From Tardiphaga sp. (GTDB lineage: Bacteria > Pseudomonadota > Alphaproteobacteria > Rhizobiales > Xanthobacteraceae): a DNA stretch of 9,803 nt. This document shows, in pieces, positions 1-6,602 of this stretch (its first letter is position 1; every line of letters begins with the position of its first letter). The position numbers and the translations under genes are program-made. The stretch lies in assembly GCA_028290765.1 (NCBI GenBank), contig JAQGJF010000001.1:1-9803 (forward strand), written 5' to 3'. A model generated the notes under the pieces. That model had not been told where the DNA came from. It saw only the letters and a program-made list of their open reading frames with translations, and did no database searches.

Positions 1-170
1 AGGATGGTGCCGGGATGGCCGGCCTCGTCGCCATAATAGAAATGATAGGTGCCGGGATCGTCGAAATTGACGGTTTTCTTGACGAACCGCAGTCCCAGCG
101 AACGGGTATAAAAGTCGAAGTTTCGCAATGCGTTACCGGCGATTGCGGTGACGTGGTGGATGCCTGACAT
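1..170 (-). CDS. Ring-cleaving dioxygenase, glyoxalase (VOC) fold, 5' part only
   Basis: Partial gene: the first 56 codons are in the window and the rest lies beyond base 1. The product opens with SGIHHVTAIAG, followed by an FYT..LGLRFVKKTVNFDDP stretch and YYGDEAGHPGTI. This is the N-terminus of the VOC-superfamily extradiol-type dioxygenases that include the hydroquinone dioxygenases PcpA/LinE and the MhqA/MhqO group. Known members are cytoplasmic Fe(II) enzymes that open hydroquinone-type rings; the His of the HHVT segment is the usual first metal ligand. The ATG at 170 is preceded by an AGGAG at 178-182 with good spacing. A LysR-type gene diverges from it, a common arrangement for this family (LinE/LinR, PcpA/PcpR). 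The exact substrate cannot be read from 56 residues; a general glyoxalase-family protein is the alternative. Confidence 0.8.
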   Translation of the reverse strand, partial: MSGIHHVTAIAGNALRNFDFYTRSLGLRFVKKTVNFDDPGTYHFYYGDEAGHPGTI

Positions 171-215
171 CGTCTTTCTCCTGCGTTTGAAGATTGTTGG
201 CGCTCTGTTGCAGGG

Positions 216-244
216 ATAATTGGTCTGGTTTCATGGAAAGACAA
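216..244 (-). promoter_or_regulatory. Candidate promoter of the dioxygenase gene
   Basis: On the minus strand a TTGTCT box (239-244) and an AATTAT box (216-221) are separated by exactly 17 bp. Each matches the sigma70 consensus at four of six positions. The direct-repeat half-site GACAATC (240-246) covers the -35 box, so a bound regulator could act here. No transcription start is known; the call rests on spacing and consensus only. Confidence 0.35.
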
Positions 245-246
245 TC

Positions 247-275
247 TGGCCATTTGTGACACCACTGTCTATGAT
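247..275 (+). promoter_or_regulatory. Candidate promoter of the LysR-type gene
   Basis: TGGCCA (247-252) and TATGAT (270-275) are separated by 17 bp, with four and five consensus matches respectively. The TATGAT box overlaps the left arm of the inverted repeat at 271-289, which would fit the autorepression usual for LysR-type genes. It lies back to back with the candidate promoter of the dioxygenase gene. Confidence 0.35.
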
Positions 276-289
276 TTGGCGACAATCAT
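271..289. promoter_or_regulatory. Inverted repeat, likely LysR-type operator
   Basis: ATGATT (271-276) and AATCAT (284-289) form a perfect 6-7-6 inverted repeat 31-49 bp upstream of the LysR-type start. Its right half is part of GACAATC (281-287), which recurs at 240-246, 41 bp upstream or about four helical turns. TCTGGCC also follows both copies (245-251 and 294-300). Paired sites on one face of the helix are typical of LysR tetramer binding. Which protein binds is inferred from the adjacent gene. Confidence 0.4.
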
Positions 290-319
290 GTCTTCTGGCC
301 AGTCAAGGAAAAGTGTCCG

Positions 320-1228
320 ATGGACAAGCTCGCCAGCCTCCGCGCCTTCGTCAAAGTGGTCGAACTCGGCAGTTTTTCCGAAGCAGGGCGACAGCTGCGG
401 CTGTCGCGCTCGGCGGTCAGCAAATATGTCGGCGATCTCGAACAAAGCCTCGGCGTTCAACTGCTCAACCGGACCACGCGCCATGCCAGTCCCAATGAAA
501 ACGGCCAGGCCTATTTCGAGCGGGCGCTGAGCATTTTGGCCGACATCGACGCCGCGGATCAGGCGGTGGCGCAATTGCAGTCGACGCCGCGCGGCCTGCT
601 GCGCGTCAACGCGCCGATGTCGTTCGGCACCTTGCAGCTCGGTTCGGCGATCGCCGATTTCATGGAGCGTTATCCCGAATTGCAGATCCAGCTCGTGCTG
701 AGCGATGATCTGGTCGATCCGGTGCAGGACGGTTTTGACGTCACGTTGCGGATCGCCGAACTGGAATCGTCAAGCCTGATCGCCCGAAAGATCGTGCCGG
801 TCGACCGCGTGGTTTGCGCGTCGCCTTCGTACCTTGACCGCCACGGTGTTCCTACGCATCCAAAAGAGCTGCGCAACCATGTCTCGCTGACCTACGGATT
901 TCTGCTCACCGGCAATCAATGGAAGCTCACAGGGGAAGACGGCGACCACTGGATACAGCCATCCTGGTTGCTATGCGCCAACAATGCGGAAGTTTTGCGC
1001 GACGCTGCCATCAAGGGCAGGGGTGTGGCGCTGCTGCCCACCTTCATCGCGGGCACGGCACTCCACGATGGGCGGCTGGTCAGTTTGCTTTCCGCCTATA
1101 AGGCGCCGCCGTTGACGCTATACGCGATCTACCCGCCGACGCGGCATCTATCGGTAAAAGTCCGGCTGCTGATCGACTTCCTGGTTGAGCGGTTCAGCGG
1201 CGATCCGCCCTGGGACTTCGGGGGATAA
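320..1228 (+). CDS. LysR-type transcriptional regulator
   Basis: A 302-residue protein, the usual LysR-family length. The N-terminus (about residues 3-62) is the winged helix-turn-helix: LRAFVKVVELGSFSEAGRQL, then SRSAVSKYVGDLE (recognition helix) and LGVQLLNRTTR. The effector-binding domain follows from about residue 90, beginning RGLLRVNAP. The ATG at 320 is preceded by AAGGAA at 305-310. The gene diverges from the dioxygenase gene, which is its most likely target, with a quinone or hydroquinone-type compound as the likely inducer by analogy with LinR/PcpR; this is inference. It ends 26 bp before the convergent ATPase stop, and I see no terminator hairpin in that gap. A role in controlling the central catabolic cluster cannot be excluded but is less likely given its position. 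Confidence 0.9.
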   Translation: MDKLASLRAFVKVVELGSFSEAGRQLRLSRSAVSKYVGDLEQSLGVQLLNRTTRHASPNENGQAYFERALSILADIDAADQAVAQLQSTPRGLLRVNAPMSFGTLQLGSAIADFMERYPELQIQLVLSDDLVDPVQDGFDVTLRIAELESSSLIARKIVPVDRVVCASPSYLDRHGVPTHPKELRNHVSLTYGFLLTGNQWKLTGEDGDHWIQPSWLLCANNAEVLRDAAIKGRGVALLPTFIAGTALHDGRLVSLLSAYKAPPLTLYAIYPPTRHLSVKVRLLIDFLVERFSGDPPWDFGG

Positions 1229-1254
1229 GGCGTGCGCGTCTGCGTCCGGGTCGT

Positions 1255-2031
1255 TCAGTGCAGGATTTGGCCGAGGAACAGTTTTGTCCGCTCATGCTGG
1301 GGATTGCCGAAGAACTCATCGGGCGTATTGGATTCGACAATCTGACCGGCGTCCATGAAGATCACGCGATTGGCGACCTGTCGGGCAAAGCCCATCTCGT
1401 GGGTGACGCAAAGCATGGTCATGCCCTCCTGGGCGAGGCTGACCATGGTGTCGAGCACTTCCTTGACCATTTCCGGGTCGAGCGCCGAGGTCGGTTCGTC
1501 GAACAGCATGATCTTGGGATTCATGCAGAGCGAGCGGGCGATCGCGACCCGCTGCTGCTGGCCGCCCGATAGTTGGCCTGGATATTTCGCGGCCTGCTCG
1601 GGAATCCGGACGCGCTTGAGATAATGCATGGCGACTTCCTCGGCGTCTTTCTTGGACATCTTCCGTACGTAAATCGGCGCCAGCGTCAGGTTTTCGAGAA
1701 TCGTCAGATGGGGAAACAGATTGAAGTGCTGGAATACCATGCCAACCTCCCTGCGGACCTCGTCGACACGTTTGAGGTCCGCGGTCAGTTCCACGCCATC
1801 CACGACGATGCTGCCCTTCTGATGCTCCTCCAGCCGGTTGATGCAGCGGATCATGGTCGACTTGCCGGAGCCCGACGGACCGCAAATGACGATCCGCTCA
1901 CCGCGGTGGACGGTGAGGTTGATATCGCGCAACGCCTGGAAATTGCCGAACCATTTCTGAACGTCGGTGAGCTGGACGAAGACGACGCCGGCCGGCCCGG
2001 TGTGATTGTTGGTTGCGCTAGCGCTTTGCAT
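1255..2031 (-). CDS. ABC transporter ATP-binding protein, polar amino-acid (GlnQ/HisP) type
   Basis: A complete 258-residue cytoplasmic ATPase that would energise the two permeases encoded upstream. Visible motifs are Walker [10 protein letters not shown] (51-59), Q-loop Gln101, signature LSGGQQQR (154-161), Walker B IMLFDE (174-179), D-loop SALD and H-loop CVTHE (His211). The [15 protein letters not shown] segment and general plan are those of the PAAT ATPases. The ATG at 2031 lies inside the end of the preceding dehydrogenase gene (14-nt overlap) with only a weak A-rich site upstream, suggesting translational coupling. The first 18 or so residues are a tail not usual in the family, but no better start exists before the conserved region. 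It is the last gene of the cluster, separated from its permease partners by two enzyme genes. Its substrate is set by the binding protein and is unknown. Confidence 0.95.
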   Translation of the reverse strand: MQSASATNNHTGPAGVVFVQLTDVQKWFGNFQALRDINLTVHRGERIVICGPSGSGKSTMIRCINRLEEHQKGSIVVDGVELTADLKRVDEVRREVGMVFQHFNLFPHLTILENLTLAPIYVRKMSKKDAEEVAMHYLKRVRIPEQAAKYPGQLSGGQQQRVAIARSLCMNPKIMLFDEPTSALDPEMVKEVLDTMVSLAQEGMTMLCVTHEMGFARQVANRVIFMDAGQIVESNTPDEFFGNPQHERTKLFLGQILH

Positions 2032-3088
2032 GATCGTTTTTCTGATTGAGACTGGATGATGCCAGCGAAGGCATATTCTGCGCGGGCGGACTGCGCATTC
2101 GCGACACCGTCTCCCGCCGCGCCGCCTGGAGCCTGACCGGTGGCAGTCCTTGCAGGATCAGGCCGAGGTCGTCGATGACCATTTCGCCGATGGCAAGGGA
2201 AGTCGCCGGCATTCCGCCGGCGCGGTGGGACGACAGCAGCAGCTTGCTCTGCCGGACATGGTGATCAGGCGCGACCGGTTCGGAAGGAAAGACGTCGGTG
2301 GCGGCGCGAAAGCGGCCGGCATTCGCCAGTTCGATGAAGGCTTCGAAATCCACGACGGCCGCCCGGCTGGCCAGAACGATAATGCTCTCGCGCCGAATCA
2401 ATTCGAGTTTCGCGCGATCCAGCAATCCTTGATTTTCGGAGGTGACGCCGGCCAGTACGATAATGAACTGCGAATTGGCGAGCAGGTCGTCGAGAGAAAT
2501 GGGGGAGGTATCCTCTTCGCGCAACACGCTGGCGGGCAGCCAGGGATCATAGACGCTGACCTGGGCGCGAAAGCCTGCGAGCATGCGGCGCAGGGCGCGT
2601 CCGAGATTGCCGTAGCCGATGATGCCGACGCGCGCGCCGGAGAGTAGAACCGCATTCGGATTTCCGGCTGTGCCGTAAACCTCGGTTCCGTCTCGCATCG
2701 CGTGGTCCCCGGCCGTCACGCCCCGTGCCAAATCGAGTGCCAGAGCTACGCACATCTCCGCGACCGGCGTCGCGAAGGCGGGAGCGATGGAAAGCACCGA
2801 AATGCCGCGCGCAAAGCAGGCGTCGTAATCGATGTTCTGGAAGAAATTGCCTTCGACGTTGATGACGGCCCGCAGCTTCGGCGCTCGCTCGAGTCTTTCA
2901 CGCGGCAGCGTAGTCTGCCCGATAATGGCGACCGCCTGCGGAAGCCAGCGTTCCACATCGTCATCCGCCATCGGGGCGTCGCCGGTTTCGACAATGGTGG
3001 CCAGTTCATTGAGCCGGTCCCATTGCTCGCTATTGAAAATGCGGGTGCGTGTCCGTGGAAACGGATCGAGCAGGACGATCGGCTTCAT
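2018..3088 (-). CDS. D-isomer-specific 2-hydroxyacid dehydrogenase (NAD-dependent)
   Basis: A 356-residue member of the family containing D-3-phosphoglycerate, glyoxylate/hydroxypyruvate and formate dehydrogenases, which interconvert a 2-hydroxy acid and a 2-keto acid. The Rossmann fingerprint GYGNLG (158-163) lies in [17 protein letters not shown], with an acidic Asp181 about 20 residues on that favours NAD over NADP. The catalytic trio is present: Arg242 (in LASRAAVVD, where relatives usually have TARG), Glu270 (DVFPSEP) and His288 (SSHRAGG). No ACT domain is present, arguing against a serine-pathway SerA. A tail of about 35 Ser/Arg/Asn-rich residues (322-356) follows the fold, and its coding end overlaps the ATPase start. 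The ATG at 3088 overlaps the preceding stop by 4 nt (ATGA), so the two enzymes are translationally coupled. It probably oxidises or reduces a hydroxy-acid intermediate of the cluster's pathway. Confidence 0.9.
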   Translation of the reverse strand: MKPIVLLDPFPRTRTRIFNSEQWDRLNELATIVETGDAPMADDDVERWLPQAVAIIGQTTLPRERLERAPKLRAVINVEGNFFQNIDYDACFARGISVLSIAPAFATPVAEMCVALALDLARGVTAGDHAMRDGTEVYGTAGNPNAVLLSGARVGIIGYGNLGRALRRMLAGFRAQVSVYDPWLPASVLREEDTSPISLDDLLANSQFIIVLAGVTSENQGLLDRAKLELIRRESIIVLASRAAVVDFEAFIELANAGRFRAATDVFPSEPVAPDHHVRQSKLLLSSHRAGGMPATSLAIGEMVIDDLGLILQGLPPVRLQAARRETVSRMRSPPAQNMPSLASSSLNQKNDHAKR

Positions 3089-4155
3089 TTGGCCGGTCCT
3101 CCGGGCGTTCCCAGAATCGAGCGGATCTCATCGAGCGGAACCGATGCCTGCATGGGTGCATCGAACGTCGCGTCGGTGACGCCGATGATATGGCGCCGGA
3201 TCAGCTCCGCGCCTTCGCGCGCGCCGTCATAGCGATTTTTGAAGCAGCATTCCCATTCGAGCGTGGCCCAGCCGTCATAATCGTGGTTGGTCAATCGGGA
3301 GAAGATGCCCTTGAAATCGATGCTGCCGTCGCCTGGGCTACGAAAACGTCCGGCGCGCTGTCGCCAATCCTGAAAACCACCATAGACACCACTGCGGGCG
3401 GACATCACGAACTCGGCGTCCTTGACGTGAAACGCCTTGATCTTCGAATGATAGACATCGATGAAGCCGAGATAATCCATGTGCTGCAGCAGGAAATGGC
3501 TGGGGTCGTAGAGTAGGTTGCAGCGGGCGTGGTTGCCGGTCAGCTCCAGGAAGCGTTCGAAGGTGACGCCGTCATGGAGGTCTTCGGTCGGATGTAGTTC
3601 GAAGCAAAGATTGACGCCTTCGCGGTCGCAAGCATCGAGCACCGGCCGCCATCTTTGAACCAGTTCGCGAAACCCTTCGTCGATCAATCCCGCCGGGGCC
3701 GGCGGGTAGGGATAGAAGTAGGGCCACAGCAGCGAGCCGCTGAAAGTCACCAGCCGGTCGAGTTTCAGCCGGCGCGACGCGGTGACGGCCAAACCAAGCT
3801 GGCGTGTGGCCCATGCCTGCCGCGCGACCGGATCGTAGCGGATGTTTTCCGGCCCGAAATGCGCCAGCGTGCGGTCATAGGCGGGATGCACCGCCATCAA
3901 CTGGCCTTGCCGCTGGCTGGTCAGTTCGGAAATGCCCAGACCGTGCTTCGACAGAATACCGAGCACGTCGTCGCAATATGACTGGCTCTGCGCTGCCTGC
4001 TCCAGATCGAATATATTGGGAAAGAAGGTCGGAATCTGTAGCGCGGTGAACTTGCAGTCGGCGGCAAAGGCCGCCAGTCCCTCCAGCGTCGCCAGATTTG
4101 GATCGGCGTTGATGAACTGGGCGATGAAGAGACTGGGGCCTTTTAAGGTCTGCAT
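3085..4155 (-). CDS. Sugar phosphate isomerase/epimerase-like TIM-barrel protein
   Basis: A 356-residue protein of the xylose-isomerase-like (AP_endonuc_2) TIM-barrel family. The expected four divalent-metal ligands are visible in order: Glu186 (CFELHPT), Asp217 (LLYDPSHF), His243 (AFHVKDAE) and Glu300 (TLEWE). The SPGDGSIDF segment (273-281) is another family hallmark. Relatives isomerise, epimerise or eliminate keto-sugars and keto-inositols (the IolE/MocC style), often beside a Gfo/Idh/MocA oxidoreductase as here. At 356 residues it is longer than the common 260-300, mainly from insertions around 80-115 and 250-275. The ATG at 4155 has GGAAAA at 4163-4168, seven bases away. It is the first gene after the stem-loop that follows the binding-protein gene. 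The reaction and substrate are not determinable from sequence alone. Confidence 0.88.
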   Translation of the reverse strand: MQTLKGPSLFIAQFINADPNLATLEGLAAFAADCKFTALQIPTFFPNIFDLEQAAQSQSYCDDVLGILSKHGLGISELTSQRQGQLMAVHPAYDRTLAHFGPENIRYDPVARQAWATRQLGLAVTASRRLKLDRLVTFSGSLLWPYFYPYPPAPAGLIDEGFRELVQRWRPVLDACDREGVNLCFELHPTEDLHDGVTFERFLELTGNHARCNLLYDPSHFLLQHMDYLGFIDVYHSKIKAFHVKDAEFVMSARSGVYGGFQDWRQRAGRFRSPGDGSIDFKGIFSRLTNHDYDGWATLEWECCFKNRYDGAREGAELIRRHIIGVTDATFDAPMQASVPLDEIRSILGTPGGPAK

Positions 4156-4210
4156 GTGATCATTTTCCGTATCGGCGCCGCAGGTGCTGCATCTTGATCT
4201 GCAGCCGGGA

Positions 4211-4236
4211 GACCGGGCGCGTCAGGGCGCCCGGTC
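4211..4236. terminator. Perfect 10-bp GC-rich stem-loop after the binding-protein gene
   Basis: GACCGGGCGC (4211-4220) and GCGCCCGGTC (4227-4236) pair perfectly around a 6-nt loop, 8 nt past the binding-protein stop codon. In the minus (gene) direction no T-run follows the stem, so it is more likely an mRNA 3'-end stabiliser or leaky attenuator than a complete terminator. The T-rich run (4237-4246) follows it only on the plus strand, where I see no gene. Such a structure could keep binding-protein mRNA abundant relative to the enzyme and ATPase genes downstream. Confidence 0.55.
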
Positions 4237-4244
4237 TTTGTTTC

Positions 4245-5030
4245 TTAGAAAACCGGCAGGGCGCCGGCGGGGACGCCGAGATGCTGCTGGGTCAGTTGGT
4301 CGAGCTCTCCACTCTGCTTCACCAGGAAGATCAGCGTATTGAGATACTGCAGGAGATCCGACTGGCCTTTCTTTACCGCCATCGACATGTGCAACTCGTT
4401 CAGGACGATCTTGGACTCATAATCCTTGCCAGGATTCATTTTATTGAGCGCGCCGGGGACTAGCATGCCGCCACCGAGCAGATCGGCTTGGCCTGTCATC
4501 AGTGCCTGCTGCGCGCTGGCGTCGTCGTCGAAGCGCATAACGGTGGCATCCGGCGCGAACTTGGTCACGGTGATATCCTGCGGACTGCCGCGTGGAACCG
4601 CGACCCGTGCGCCCTTGAGGTCTGCATATTGCTTGTAGTTCTTGTCCTTCGGCGCAATCAGGATCAGTGGATTAGGCGCGTACGGAATGGTGAACCAGAC
4701 CTGCTTGGCGCGCTCCGCCGTTACCGACAGCGTCGAAATGATCACATCGGCACGGCCGCTTTGCAGGAATGGAATTCGGGTCGGACCGGTCACGCGCTCG
4801 ATGCGCAGTTTGACGCCGAGTTTGTCGGCAACCAGTTTTGCGAAAGCCGGATCGAAGCCGGCGGGCTCCTGTTTGGCGTCCAGAAAACCCCATGGCGGGT
4901 TCGTCAGATCGATCCCGACGACCAACTCGCCTTTCTTGATGATCTCGTCGACCGTCTGGGCGGCCGCCAATTGGCTGACGCCCATGCAGGCTAATAAGAC
5001 GCAACACAGTCCGATCAGTCGTTTCAACAT
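4245..5030 (-). CDS. Periplasmic solute-binding protein of a PAAT-type ABC transporter
   Basis: A 261-residue precursor. The N-terminus MLKRLIGL plus a hydrophobic stretch ending LAAAQT is a Sec signal peptide, with cleavage likely between Ala24 and Gln25, leaving about 237 residues, normal for the SBP_bac_3 family. Conserved features include PPWGF (45-49), GFDPAFAKLVADKLG (58-72), TRIPFLQSGRADVI (84-97), TAERAKQVWF (104-113, Arg107 being the usual ligand-carboxylate contact) and IPY. At the place where amino-acid binders carry an Asp for the alpha-amino group (GRxDAxxxD pattern), this one reads QADLLGGGM, with Gly188. The ligand may therefore be a carboxylate without an alpha-amino group. 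The ATG at 5030 is chosen over the in-frame ATG at 5045 because a GGGAG lies six bases upstream; the frame stays open further upstream but only as a shadow of the permease gene. LLAC (12-15) is a poor lipobox alternative. Confidence 0.92.
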   Translation of the reverse strand: MLKRLIGLCCVLLACMGVSQLAAAQTVDEIIKKGELVVGIDLTNPPWGFLDAKQEPAGFDPAFAKLVADKLGVKLRIERVTGPTRIPFLQSGRADVIISTLSVTAERAKQVWFTIPYAPNPLILIAPKDKNYKQYADLKGARVAVPRGSPQDITVTKFAPDATVMRFDDDASAQQALMTGQADLLGGGMLVPGALNKMNPGKDYESKIVLNELHMSMAVKKGQSDLLQYLNTLIFLVKQSGELDQLTQQHLGVPAGALPVF

Positions 5031-5062
5031 CGCGTTCTCCCTCATCGAGCCGGCCTTTATGG

Positions 5063-5722
5063 CTAGCTTCGTGCAAATCCCCGGTTCAACCGGGTTTCCA
5101 GTCCCTGGCTCAGCTTGGAAAGCGGCCAGCACAGAGTGTAGAACAGACAGGCGACGAAGCCGTAGACAAAAAGCGGCTGAAGCGTCGCGTTGGTGATGAA
5201 TTGGCCGGCACGGACCATCTCGACGAAGCCGATGATCGACGCCAGCGACGTGCTCTTGATCAACTGGACCAGAAAGCCGATCGTCGGTGCAACTGCCAAC
5301 CGTCCTGCCTGAGGTATGATGACGCGGCGCAAGGTTACCCAATTGGGTAACGCGAGCGATCGCGCGCCTTCCCACTGCGCCTTCGGCACGGACAGGACGC
5401 AGCCGTGCCAGATATCGCCGAGGAAGGCCGACGAGTGCAGGCTGAATGCGATCAACGCTGCGGTCCAGGGTTCGAGACGGATGCCAAACAGCGATCCGCC
5501 GAAGAACACCAGGAACAGCTGCATCAGAAGCGGCGTCGCTTGGAAAAACTGGATATACGCCAGAAACACACCGCGCATGACGCTCGAGCGCGATAATCGC
5601 ATCAACATGATGCCGAAGCCGAGCAGGCCTCCGCAACCGATGGCGATGATCGACAGGGCAATCGTCCATCGCGCCGCGGCAAGGATGTAGATGAAGTCGC
5701 CGACATTCAGTGCACGGATCAT
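5063..5722 (-). CDS. ABC transporter permease, polar amino-acid (HisM/GlnP) type, second subunit
   Basis: A 219-residue inner-membrane protein with about five hydrophobic segments (near residues 12-41, 50-77, 85-108, 145-170 and 183-205). The cytoplasmic EAA loop that docks on the ATPase is present as WEGARSLALPNWVTLRRVII (117-136), and FFQATPLLMQL (59-69) corresponds to the family's ELxRGTPxLxQL segment. Its ATG at 5722 overlaps the preceding permease stop by 4 nt (ATGA), so the subunits are translationally coupled and probably form a heterodimer. It ends 32 bp before the binding-protein start. Confidence 0.93.
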   Translation of the reverse strand: MIRALNVGDFIYILAAARWTIALSIIAIGCGGLLGFGIMLMRLSRSSVMRGVFLAYIQFFQATPLLMQLFLVFFGGSLFGIRLEPWTAALIAFSLHSSAFLGDIWHGCVLSVPKAQWEGARSLALPNWVTLRRVIIPQAGRLAVAPTIGFLVQLIKSTSLASIIGFVEMVRAGQFITNATLQPLFVYGFVACLFYTLCWPLSKLSQGLETRLNRGFARS

Positions 5723-6402
5723 CGGGCGAACAGCCCCTGCCGTTGCTCGCGGAACATCCAGAAGTACAGCAGGCTGAACAATCCGCGGAACGCAAACACC
5801 ATCAGAAGATACATGAAGGTCACGATGAGATAGGTCTCGAAGGTCCGGAAATTGATCGACTGCAGGAGGTTGGCGGCCGACGTAAGCTCGTTGGCGGAGA
5901 TCGATGAGACCACGCTGGATCCGAGCAGCAGCATGGTGAACTGGCCGGCCAAGGGCTGGTAGACCACGCGAAGGGTCGGCGGAAGCACGAGCAGACGGAA
6001 TATCTGCAGCGGCCTCAATCCCAGCGACCGTCCGGCCTCAACCTGACCGTGGGGGACCGACTCGATTCCCGCGCGAACGATCTCGGTGGCATAGGCGCCG
6101 AGATTGATGACCATGGTCAGCAAAGCCGCGCTATTCGGCGCCAGCCGCAGGCCCAGTGAAGGCAGCGCGAAGAAGAAGAAATAGAGCTGCAGCAGGAACG
6201 GCGTGTTGCGGATCAGCTCCACATAGAACGTGACGAGCCATTTGCTCCAGCCGGGGCCGTTGGTTTTGGCCCAGGCGCAAACGATGGCGATCGCCATGCC
6301 GAAAATGATCGCCAAAAAAGTCAGACGCAAGGTGAGGCCGGCGCCGATCAGAAGCTGATCGAAAGCCGACCAGATGGCGCTAAAGTCCAGCGTCTGATTC
6401 AT
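5719..6402 (-). CDS. ABC transporter permease, polar amino-acid (HisQ/GltJ) type, first subunit
   Basis: A 227-residue inner-membrane protein. VELIRNTPFLLQLYFFFFAL (61-80) is the hallmark segment of PAAT permeases, and VEAGRSLGLRPLQIFRLLVL (121-140) is the EAA loop. About five transmembrane stretches are visible. I place the start at the ATG at 6402 (MNQTLDFSAIW); the only in-frame upstream option is a TTG at 6429, giving nine extra polar residues unlike a membrane-protein start. Neither has a strong Shine-Dalgarno, though a GGGCG lies a few bases ahead of 6402. It is the first gene of the transporter block, after a 200-bp gap that probably holds its promoter. Confidence 0.92.
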   Translation of the reverse strand: MNQTLDFSAIWSAFDQLLIGAGLTLRLTFLAIIFGMAIAIVCAWAKTNGPGWSKWLVTFYVELIRNTPFLLQLYFFFFALPSLGLRLAPNSAALLTMVINLGAYATEIVRAGIESVPHGQVEAGRSLGLRPLQIFRLLVLPPTLRVVYQPLAGQFTMLLLGSSVVSSISANELTSAANLLQSINFRTFETYLIVTFMYLLMVFAFRGLFSLLYFWMFREQRQGLFAR

Positions 6403-6602
6403 TGCGCGCCCGTGAAATCGAAACTGCAACTGCCAAATGCTGCACTGCGAACAGCTTGACCGTCACCATCCGGACGCTGACAATTGTTCGCTCAAACCTT
6501 CCCGGAAGCACGAACGTTCGTCAACTGCTCTGTCGACCTTTTGCGCGCCGTCCATGCCCTTGGTGACCGTTGCCGTCCGAGGCTCCTGAAACTGTAGATT
6601 GT
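6403..6602 (-). promoter_or_regulatory. 200-bp intergenic region ahead of the transporter genes
   Basis: The space between the oxidoreductase stop and the first permease holds no open reading frame I would defend. It contains a perfect 12-bp palindrome (6510-6521), an 8-bp palindrome ACAATTGT (6480-6487), and the hexamer GCGAAC/GTTCGC at 6447-6452 and 6486-6491. A minus-strand TTGACG (6519-6524) could be a -35 box but I find no convincing -10 box at the right distance. A separate promoter for the transporter genes is likely but not demonstrated. Confidence 0.4.
6510..6521. promoter_or_regulatory. Perfect 12-bp palindrome ACGAACGTTCGT
   Basis: A perfect palindrome 108-119 bp upstream of the first permease start, overlapping a possible -35 TTGACG on the minus strand. 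It is a plausible operator for a dimeric regulator. Its CGAAC/GTTCG core also occurs in the arms of the inverted repeat at 7831-7884. Confidence 0.4.

Noticed and set aside
1229..1254. Possible bidirectional terminator between the convergent LysR-type and ATPase genes
   Set aside because: The 26-bp gap shows no stable inverted repeat and no T-run on either strand.
1316..1885. Long open frame on the minus strand inside the ATPase gene
   Set aside because: It is a frame-shifted shadow of a clear ATPase carrying all family motifs; it is Arg/Gly-rich with no recognisable domain.
2015..2024. 10-bp palindrome GCGCTAGCGC at the dehydrogenase stop codon
   Set aside because: It lies wholly in overlapping coding sequence, is short and GC-biased, and has no neighbouring promoter elements; chance is the simplest explanation.
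2150..2647. Plus-strand open frames opposite the dehydrogenase and isomerase genes (also 2702-3232 and 3049-3516)
   Set aside because: They are antisense shadows of well-supported genes in GC-rich DNA, without family similarity or convincing ribosome-binding sites.
5031..5795. Upstream in-frame extension of the binding-protein gene to 5795 (516 residues)
   Set aside because: The extension is an out-of-frame reading of the permease genes, with Arg/Cys-rich low-quality sequence. A signal peptide and a good ribosome-binding site mark the start at 5030.
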